A DNA stretch of 64,000 bases, taken from NCBI GenBank assembly GCA_005884005.1, contig VAWI01000015.1:1-64000 (forward strand), in the 5' to 3' direction. Position 1 is the first letter of the stretch. Every line of letters begins with the position of its first letter. The stretch is from Actinomycetota bacterium (GTDB lineage Bacteria; Actinomycetota; Thermoleophilia; Gaiellales; Gaiellaceae). The notes under the pieces were generated by a model. It ran no database searches, was not told the DNA's origin, and was given only the letters and a program-made list of their open reading frames with translations. Positions 58,610 through 64,000 of the stretch are shown one piece after another. A program made the position numbers and the translations under genes.

Positions 58610-58637
58610 GAAAGGGCGCGGTCTCCCGCGCCCTTTC
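58610..58637 (-). terminator. Rho-independent terminator of the second pilin gene
   Basis: A 12-bp perfect stem GAAAGGGCGCGG / CCGCGCCCTTTC with a 4-nt loop on the minus strand, 22 nt after the pilin stop. It lies between the two pilin genes and so may lower expression of copy A from a shared promoter. Confidence 0.85.
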
Positions 58638-59012
58638 GAACTTCGGATCGACTGAGTGCTTAACAGCCGAGCGGAACGATGTCGCCGCCGGGGCCGCTCT
58701 TGTGGTAGAGCACTCCGGTGGGCTTCGTGTTCTGGATGCAGTAGCCGGTGCCGGCCGTGTTCACCTTGACGGTGATGTTCTTGATGCCGGCGTCGTAGGA
58801 GAGCTGCAGCTTGGTCAGGTGGGCACCCAGGTAGGCGGTCTTGCTGTTGTCGGCCGCGTAGGCCTCGATGCCGGGGATGGCTGCGCGGACGTTGGCCTGG
58901 GCGGCCGACTTGTTAGCGCGCGTCCGGAAGCTGAGGTACGAGGGAATCGCGATTGCGAGCAGGATTCCCAGGATGATGATCACGACGAGGAGTTCGATGA
59001 GCGTGAAACCTT
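58613..59012. repeat. Tandem pilin duplication, copy B
   Basis: Partner of the repeat at 58081-58486, in direct orientation about 530 bp apart. The high identity of coding and 3' non-coding parts shows recent duplication or ongoing gene conversion. Confidence 0.8.
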
Positions 59013-59058
59013 CGTCGCGCTTGGCCGGTGCAAGCCGGCGCGAAAGACGTGAAAGCAT
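58660..59058 (-). CDS. pilA: Major type IV pilin PilA (copy B)
   Basis: A 132-residue prepilin. The leader MLSRLSRRLAPAKRDEG differs from copy A, with cleavage after Gly17 and Glu5 at residue 22; the mature region is nearly the same. A perfect GGAGG lies 8 nt upstream of the ATG. It is the promoter-proximal copy, divergent from pilT2, and probably the more strongly expressed one. A terminator separates it from copy A. Confidence 0.95.
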   Translation of the reverse strand: MLSRLSRRLAPAKRDEGFTLIELLVVIIILGILLAIAIPSYLSFRTRANKSAAQANVRAAIPGIEAYAADNSKTAYLGAHLTKLQLSYDAGIKNITVKVNTAGTGYCIQNTKPTGVLYHKSGPGGDIVPLGC

Positions 59059-59216
59059 TGGTTGATCCTCCTTAAGGGATGCGTCGGGTGGCTCGCGCTC
59101 CTTATCGGTCACCCTCGGCGAGGCAGCGCACCCCCCGCCAGAGGGATATTCCCCACGGAATTCGGGGCGGGGTAAAGGAAGAGCGCCTTCCTGCCGATTA
59201 GCCCGTCTGAGGGACA

Positions 59217-60368
59217 ATGCCGGAGACCTTTCTCTCAATCGACGCTCTACTCGAGCGGACCGTTGCGCGCAATGCGTCAGACCTGCACATCACGGTCGGC
59301 ACGCCGCCGGCCTTGCGCGTGCACGGGAGCCTGGAGCGCTACACGGATGTCCCCGAGCTCACTCCCGATGACACGCACCAGATGCTCTACCGCATCCTGT
59401 CCACGGAACAGCAGAAGCTCCTCGAGATCAACCGCCAGATCGACTTCGCACACTCGATTCCCGGGCTCGCCCGGTTCCGCGTCAACGTCTTTTTCCAGCG
59501 CGGCACACTCGGCGCCGCATTCCGGCTCATCCCCGCGGACATCAAGACGCTGGAAGAGCTCGGCATTCCTTCCGCCCTTCACTCGCTGACCGTGAAGCCC
59601 CGCGGGCTCGTGCTGATCACGGGCCCGACCGGCTCCGGTAAGTCGACGACGCTGGCGGCGCTGATCGACGAGATCAACCGCAAGCGCTCGGAGCACATCC
59701 TCACGATCGAAGATCCGGTCGAGTTCGTCCACCGGCACAAGCGCTGCATCGTCAACCAGCGCGAGATCGGCCCCGACGCGCCGAGCTTCGCCGAGGCCCT
59801 GCGCGCGGCGCTGCGCGAGGACCCCGACGTGATCCTGCTCGGCGAGATGCGCGACCTCGAGACGATCTCGACCGCGCTCACCGCCGCGGAAACGGGTCAC
59901 CTCGTCTTCGCAACCCTGCACACGCAGAGCGCACCGAGCACGGTCGACCGCATCATCGACGCCTTTCCGGCGGCCCAGCAGGAGCAGGTCCGCGTGCAGC
60001 TCGCCGGGACGCTCGAAGGTGTCTGCACGCAGGCGCTCATTCCGACTCCGGACGGCAACGGCCGGGTCCCCGCGCTCGAGATCCTGTTTCCCGATGACGC
60101 GGTCCGGAACCTGATCCGCCAGGGCAAGGTCGAGCAGGTCTACTCGGTGATGCAAACCGGAACCTCCAAGGGCATGCAGACGATGGAGCAGGCGCTCGCG
60201 GATCTCGTGCTTCGCAAGGTGATCACACTCGACGACGCCCTCAGTCGCTCGAGCCGTGCCGAGCAGCTGTTCGGGCTACTCGAGCGCGCGGGCATGGACG
60301 TCGCTCCCCACGAGGACAGCTCAGAGACACTCCCGCTAGCGGCCGGCCTTCGGGTCGCGGGGACCTAA
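59217..60368 (+). CDS. pilT: Type IV pilus ATPase PilT (second copy)
   Basis: A 383-residue PilT. Walker A GPTGSGKSTT, Asp box TIEDPVEFVHRHK, Walker B DPDVILLGEMRDLETIST, His box TGHLVFATLHTQSA and the segment DAVRNLIRQGK, which matches the AIRNLIRE retraction motif more closely than the first PilT does. It begins 158 bp from the divergent pilin operon and heads pilMNO. The TAATG overlap couples it to pilM. Confidence 0.93.
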   Translation: MPETFLSIDALLERTVARNASDLHITVGTPPALRVHGSLERYTDVPELTPDDTHQMLYRILSTEQQKLLEINRQIDFAHSIPGLARFRVNVFFQRGTLGAAFRLIPADIKTLEELGIPSALHSLTVKPRGLVLITGPTGSGKSTTLAALIDEINRKRSEHILTIEDPVEFVHRHKRCIVNQREIGPDAPSFAEALRAALREDPDVILLGEMRDLETISTALTAAETGHLVFATLHTQSAPSTVDRIIDAFPAAQQEQVRVQLAGTLEGVCTQALIPTPDGNGRVPALEILFPDDAVRNLIRQGKVEQVYSVMQTGTSKGMQTMEQALADLVLRKVITLDDALSRSSRAEQLFGLLERAGMDVAPHEDSSETLPLAAGLRVAGT

Positions 60369-61960
60369 TGGTCGACTGGAACAAGGAAGTCAAGCTCTCC
60401 GATCTGATCGGCCGCAAGCCGAAGGAGGCCGAAGAGACGATCGCCACCGCGCCGGAAGAACGGGGCGCGGACGAGGTTCAGCCGAGGGCCGAGCCCTTCA
60501 CCCCGCCTGCGCCGACGCCGGCGGCTCCGGTCGCGGTCTCTCCGGCTCCGCCCGTGCCGCCGGCGCCGACGCAGGCAACCCCTTCTGATCCCGAGCCCGT
60601 TCCGGAGACCGATCCTGCAGCGGCCGAACGGGTGCCGTGGTACAAGCGCGAGCTCTCACTGGGCAGCGGCGGCGCGAGGAAGCCGAAGGCCAAGAAACCG
60701 AAGGTCGAGAAGCCGAAGGCTGAAAAGACAAAGGCCGAAAAGCCCGTGAAGCAACCGAAGCAGAAGAAGCCGAAGGGCGAGCAGGTTCCCTTCTACAAGC
60801 GCGAGCTTTCCTTCGGCCGCGGCGGCAAGCCTAGAGCGGCCAAGACGCCTAAGGCCCTGGGGGGCAAGTCCCAGAAGGGCTCGGCCCCGTCGAAGCGCGT
60901 GAAGCGCGTGACAGGTTTGAAGATCGGCGGCTCTCAGCTGGCCGCGGCGCGAGTCCACAACAACGGTGTTCCCGAGCTCGTCCAGGTGGCGCGCGAGGCA
61001 CTCGATCCCGGCGTCGTCGTCGGCGGCGAGCTTCGCGATCCCGACGCCTTGGCCGCAGCTCTAAAGGGCTTCTTCAAGCGACACAAGCTGCCCCGCCAAG
61101 GCGTACGGCTCGGCATCGCCAACAACCGCATCGGCGTTCGGATCTTCGACATCGGCGGCATCGACGACGTAAAGCAGCTCGAAAACGCTGTTCGCTTCCG
61201 CGCTCACGAGGCTCTGCCGATCCCGATCGAGGAGGCCGTGATCGACTGGCACATCCTCAGCGAGTCGCAGGACGACGACGGGGGCATCACACGACGGATC
61301 CTGCTCGTCGTCGCTTACCGCGACCTCCTCGACCGCTACGTCGAGGCGTGCAAGAAGGCGGGCATCAAACTCATCGGAATCGATCTCGAAGCGTTCGCGC
61401 TCCTTCGTGCGATCACGGAGCCACTGGCTGCCGAAGCCGGGCCCGCGAGCGCCGCGAACGTCGTCGTAGCGGTCGGCCACGATCGCTCCACCTTTGCCGT
61501 CTCGGACGGCCGCGTCTGCGAGTTCACTCGAGTGCTCGACTGGGGTGGGGCGACGCTGAACGTCGCGATCGCGCGCGAGCTCGACATCGCTCCCTCAGAG
61601 GCCGAGCCTGTCAAGCGTTCGCTCTCCCTCACGCACGGTGACACGCCCGAAGGCTTGACCGACGACCAGGCGAACCGCGCTCGGGAGGCGGTACGGCGGC
61701 AGCTGCAGAGCTTCGCCCGTGAACTCGTCTCCTCGCTTCAGTTCTACCAGAACCAACCCGATTCCTTGGGCATCGGCGAGATCGTTCTCACGGGCGGCAC
61801 CGTGCACCTTCGCGGGCTAGCCGAGGAGCTTCAGACGCTGATCGGTGTCAACGTCCGCCCGGGTGATCCCCTCGCGCGGGTCAAGGTGGGCAAAAAGATC
61901 AAGGACGCTGAGCAGATCGGTTCGCTCGCGATCGCAATCGGACTCGGAATCGAGGACTGA
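60368..61960 (+). CDS. pilM: Type IV pilus inner-membrane complex protein PilM with a long N-terminal extension
   Basis: A 530-residue protein. The C-terminal 350 residues are an FtsA/actin-like PilM domain (VTGLKIGGSQLAAARVH, VRLGIANNRIGVRIFDIGG, ALPIPIEEAVIDWHIL, GEIVLTGGTVHLRG, in pieces). The first 180 residues are an extra low-complexity Pro- then Lys-rich region. It contains two copies of one motif, VPWYKRELSLGSGG (89-102) and VPFYKRELSFGRGG (140-153), and a weaker one at the N-terminus (VDWNKEVKLS). These look like binding peptides on a flexible tether. Confidence 0.9.
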   Translation: MVDWNKEVKLSDLIGRKPKEAEETIATAPEERGADEVQPRAEPFTPPAPTPAAPVAVSPAPPVPPAPTQATPSDPEPVPETDPAAAERVPWYKRELSLGSGGARKPKAKKPKVEKPKAEKTKAEKPVKQPKQKKPKGEQVPFYKRELSFGRGGKPRAAKTPKALGGKSQKGSAPSKRVKRVTGLKIGGSQLAAARVHNNGVPELVQVAREALDPGVVVGGELRDPDALAAALKGFFKRHKLPRQGVRLGIANNRIGVRIFDIGGIDDVKQLENAVRFRAHEALPIPIEEAVIDWHILSESQDDDGGITRRILLVVAYRDLLDRYVEACKKAGIKLIGIDLEAFALLRAITEPLAAEAGPASAANVVVAVGHDRSTFAVSDGRVCEFTRVLDWGGATLNVAIARELDIAPSEAEPVKRSLSLTHGDTPEGLTDDQANRAREAVRRQLQSFARELVSSLQFYQNQPDSLGIGEIVLTGGTVHLRGLAEELQTLIGVNVRPGDPLARVKVGKKIKDAEQIGSLAIAIGLGIED

Positions 61961-61963
61961 GGC

Positions 61964-62602
61964 ATGCGAGCCATCAACCTGCTGCCGAAGGACGACGGGC
62001 GCCGGAGCGGCACCTCGATTCCAACGCCGGTCGCGATCAGCTCGATTGCCGGGGTCACCCTTGTGGCCGCATTGCTCGGCCTGCTCTTTGTGAGCGCGCA
62101 CGGAACGGTGAAGTCGCGCCGGCTCGAGCTCGCCCAGAAGCAGCAGGAGCTCGCGGCTATCCCGGTGCCGGCGCAGAACCAGGTCCAGCAGCAGGATGCG
62201 CTCGTCGCTGACAAGCAGGCGCGCGTGACCGCCCTCAACGCAGCCCTGGCCAGGCGGATCGCTTGGGACCGCGTGCTCCGGGAGTTCGCGCTCGTGCTTC
62301 CCGACGACGTCTGGCTGCTGAACCTGTCCGCGCATGCCCCGACCTCTGCGTCGGCCACCGCGGCCACGGCCGAGACCTCCAGCACGTCGTCCGGATCGCT
62401 GGCGATCGGCCAGCTCGGTTTCACAATCGACGGATATACGTACTCGCACGACGCCGTGGCGCGTCTGCTGACCCGGCTCTCGGTCATCCCCGATCTGGAG
62501 CAGGTTCAGCTCGTGACGAGCGAACAGGCGATGCTCGGGGACCGCTCGGTCGTCCACTTCAAGGTCGCCGCCAACGTGCGTGCGGCGGGAGCGAGCTCGT
62601 GA
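61964..62602 (+). CDS. pilN: Type IV pilus assembly protein PilN
   Basis: A 212-residue membrane protein with the N-terminal INLLP motif (MRAINLLPKDDG) that binds PilM, one membrane helix (about 24-44), a coiled coil (KSRRLELAQKQQELAAI) and a C-terminal ferredoxin-like domain (LGFTIDGYTYSHDAVARLLTRL). A Ser/Thr/Ala stretch is inserted at about 125-145. Three nt after pilM; coupled to pilO by GTGA. Confidence 0.92.
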   Translation: MRAINLLPKDDGRRSGTSIPTPVAISSIAGVTLVAALLGLLFVSAHGTVKSRRLELAQKQQELAAIPVPAQNQVQQQDALVADKQARVTALNAALARRIAWDRVLREFALVLPDDVWLLNLSAHAPTSASATAATAETSSTSSGSLAIGQLGFTIDGYTYSHDAVARLLTRLSVIPDLEQVQLVTSEQAMLGDRSVVHFKVAANVRAAGASS

Positions 62603-63318
62603 GCAAGAAGAAGCTGCCCCAGTCCGCGCAAATCGGGATCGCGGTCGTCGTGCTCCTCCTGCTCGCGCTGATCGGTTACTTCGCCGTGGTCAAGCCGCAG
62701 AAGGGCAAGGCGGCCGACCTCGCGACCCAGATCGCTGCGCAGGACAAGCAAATCGAGGAGGCGCGGGCTCTGCTCGCAAAGTCGAAGGACGCCCAGAAGG
62801 TTCGCGTGGCCGACCTCTTCAGGCTGACCAAGGCGATGCCTGACCAGCCGGACGAGGCGGGGATCGTCCTCGAGCTCACGAACGTCGCCCGGCAGAGTGG
62901 GATCACATTTCAGTCGATCGCGCCCCAGGGCTCAACGCCCTTGAGCGGGTATCAAGTCGTGCCGATCAACGTTGTCTTCGACGGCAACTTCTTCCAGCTC
63001 ACCGACTTTCTCTTCCGCTTGCGCAACCTGGTCGACGTGCGGCGAGGGGCACTCGCGGCCAACGGCCGCCTGTTCACCGTCGACACCATTCAGTTCGATG
63101 AAGGCGCGCGGAAGTTCCCGCAGGTTCAGGCCTCGTTGACGGTCGACGCGTACATCTACGGGACGGGTGCGACCGTGACCGCGCCGCCGCAAACAACGAC
63201 AGGCACGCCCGGCGCTACCACGCCTGGGACGACGACGCCCGCGACGACGACCGCAACCACCACGACTCCCGCGCCCGCGACCGCCGCGGCGACGAGCTCG
63301 GCCGGAGCGACGAACTGA
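62599..63318 (+). CDS. pilO: Type IV pilus assembly protein PilO
   Basis: A 239-residue protein with one membrane helix (about 12-31), a coiled coil (KGKAADLATQIAAQDKQIEE) and a ferredoxin-like domain (VPINVVFDGNFFQLTDFLFRL). It pairs with PilN. The last 45 residues are a Thr/Pro/Ala tail, a likely wall-spanning tether in an organism without a normal outer membrane. GTG start at 62599; the TGATG junction leads to the next gene. Confidence 0.9.
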   Translation: MSKKKLPQSAQIGIAVVVLLLLALIGYFAVVKPQKGKAADLATQIAAQDKQIEEARALLAKSKDAQKVRVADLFRLTKAMPDQPDEAGIVLELTNVARQSGITFQSIAPQGSTPLSGYQVVPINVVFDGNFFQLTDFLFRLRNLVDVRRGALAANGRLFTVDTIQFDEGARKFPQVQASLTVDAYIYGTGATVTAPPQTTTGTPGATTPGTTTPATTTATTTTPAPATAAATSSAGATN

Positions 63319-64000
63319 TGGCGAAGAAGAAGAACGATCCCAAGGCGAAGGCCAAACGGCAGAAGGTCTTCCTCGCCGTCGGCGGGGTGTTCCTGCTCGC
63401 GCTGTTGGCCTTCCAGGTGCCGCGGACGATGAAGATGATGAAGTCGCAGACTGCAAGCACTTCGTCCTCGACCCCGCCGGCCACGACGACGACCGCGGCC
63501 GGCTCGACCCCGCTCGCCCCGCCTACTCTCGACGGTTCTTCAACCGCCGCCGGAACAGGCGCGTCCAGCGGGGCGTCCGCGGCTGGGTCGACCTCGACGA
63601 CGGCCGACGGCGTCTCCGACCCGAGCAACCCGTTGCCGCCCAATGCCGGCCAGCTCGTCTCGTTCAGCAAGTTCAAGAGCAAGGATCCGTTTCACCAGCA
63701 GATCACCGACTGCGGGACCGTTTCGACCGGCGCGGCCGCCACCGCTTGCGCTTCGGGGTCTGCGCCCGCTTCACCGAAGCCGGGCTCGACTACGACGCCC
63801 GTCTCCAGCAATGCGCCCCCGACTCTGATTGGGCGCGAGGCGAAGCCCGTCTTGCGTAAGGCGACCAAGGTGACAATCTCCGTCAACGGTGTGGCGAGCA
63901 CGGTCGCGGTTGGGAGTTCCTTCCCCGCCGGCGCGCCTGTCTTCACGCTTGTCTCGCTGGCGAGCACCGCAGCGAAGATTGGGATCGTCGGTGGTTCCTA
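63318..64000 (+). CDS. Pilus-operon membrane protein, partial (runs off right edge)
   Basis: The first 227 residues of a protein that continues past the window. A Lys-rich start (MAKKKNDPKAKAKRQK) precedes one membrane helix (VFLAVGGVFLLALLAF), then a long Thr/Ser/Ala/Pro region, then LVSFSKFKSKDPFHQQ and a beta-rich part (KVTISVNGVASTVAVG). It occupies the place of PilP but no lipobox is present. Two cysteines follow (DCG, ACAS). It probably completes the PilMNO complex. Confidence 0.75.
   Translation, partial: MAKKKNDPKAKAKRQKVFLAVGGVFLLALLAFQVPRTMKMMKSQTASTSSSTPPATTTTAAGSTPLAPPTLDGSSTAAGTGASSGASAAGSTSTTADGVSDPSNPLPPNAGQLVSFSKFKSKDPFHQQITDCGTVSTGAAATACASGSAPASPKPGSTTTPVSSNAPPTLIGREAKPVLRKATKVTISVNGVASTVAVGSSFPAGAPVFTLVSLASTAAKIGIVGGS

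Noticed and set aside
59126-59140. Sigma-54-like GG-N10-GC element (TGGC...GC on the minus strand) upstream of pilin copy B
   Set aside because: The spacing fits, but the -12 box is poor, the match is within a G-run, and actinobacteria generally lack sigma-54.
1-64000. CRISPR array, rRNA operon or replication origin
   Set aside because: No regularly spaced direct repeats, rRNA core sequences or DnaA-box clusters were seen on either strand.

Overview
The window is GC-rich DNA with dense genes, many GTG and TTG starts, 1-4 nt stop/start overlaps and several likely leaderless genes. It also has a type IV pilus locus and actinobacterial-looking catabolic enzymes. This suggests a free-living soil actinobacterium, most likely of the Thermoleophilia (Gaiellales or Solirubrobacterales type). 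The lineage is an inference from gene content, not from a marker gene.

Layout. (1) 1-610: a chromate-responsive ChrB homologue split into two genes. (2) 873-8564, minus strand: one operon for a 2-keto-3-deoxy sugar acid kinase, a KDPG-type aldolase, a complete branched-chain-type (HAAT) ABC transporter and a TolB-like lipoprotein. (3) 8611-22290: a minus-strand run of fifteen catabolic genes in two blocks. The first holds CoxD, CoxE and a split XdhC, which are molybdenum hydroxylase maturation factors. The second holds eleven closely packed enzymes: SMP-30 lactonase, isochorismatase-like hydrolase, Zn-alcohol dehydrogenase, RidA, class III CoA transferase, succinate-semialdehyde-type dehydrogenase, NIPSNAP, SDR, cupin, ThDP enzyme and amidase. 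(4) 22389-30032, plus strand: a four-subunit molybdenum hydroxylase whose large subunit is split in two, as in nicotinate dehydrogenase, followed by a cupin, LutABC-like proteins, a fumarylacetoacetate-hydrolase-fold enzyme and a small monooxygenase-like protein. Regions 3 and 4 look like one regulon for oxidising an unidentified, possibly nitrogen-containing, ring compound. (5) 30029-33954, minus: an extended SDR, an aldehyde dehydrogenase, an FAH-fold enzyme and an SDR, resembling non-phosphorylating (Weimberg-like) sugar acid oxidation. (6) 33980-39641, plus: a coenzyme-B12 diol dehydratase with fused large and medium subunits, encoded with sugar-type oxidoreductase and isomerase genes. (7) 39754-43604: a GlcD-like oxidase, an MBL-fold lactonase, a quinone-oxidoreductase-like MDR protein and a cupin.

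(8) 43605-45074 is a decayed stretch: an integrase relic beside tRNA-Thr, and a frameshifted CHRD-domain gene. (9) 45075-48227: a membrane histidine kinase, tRNA-Tyr and a geranylgeranyl-reductase-family flavoprotein. (10) 48351 to the right edge: a type IV pilus locus with two PilT ATPases, PilB, the PilD prepilin peptidase, PilM, PilN and PilO, two nearly identical major pilins, pilin-like minor proteins, a bifunctional murein hydrolase and a PASTA protein. PilC and an outer-membrane secretin are not in the window.

No dedicated transcription factor is encoded in the roughly 43 kb of catabolic genes. The visible regulatory candidates are palindromes in the divergent gaps and short bidirectional promoter regions.
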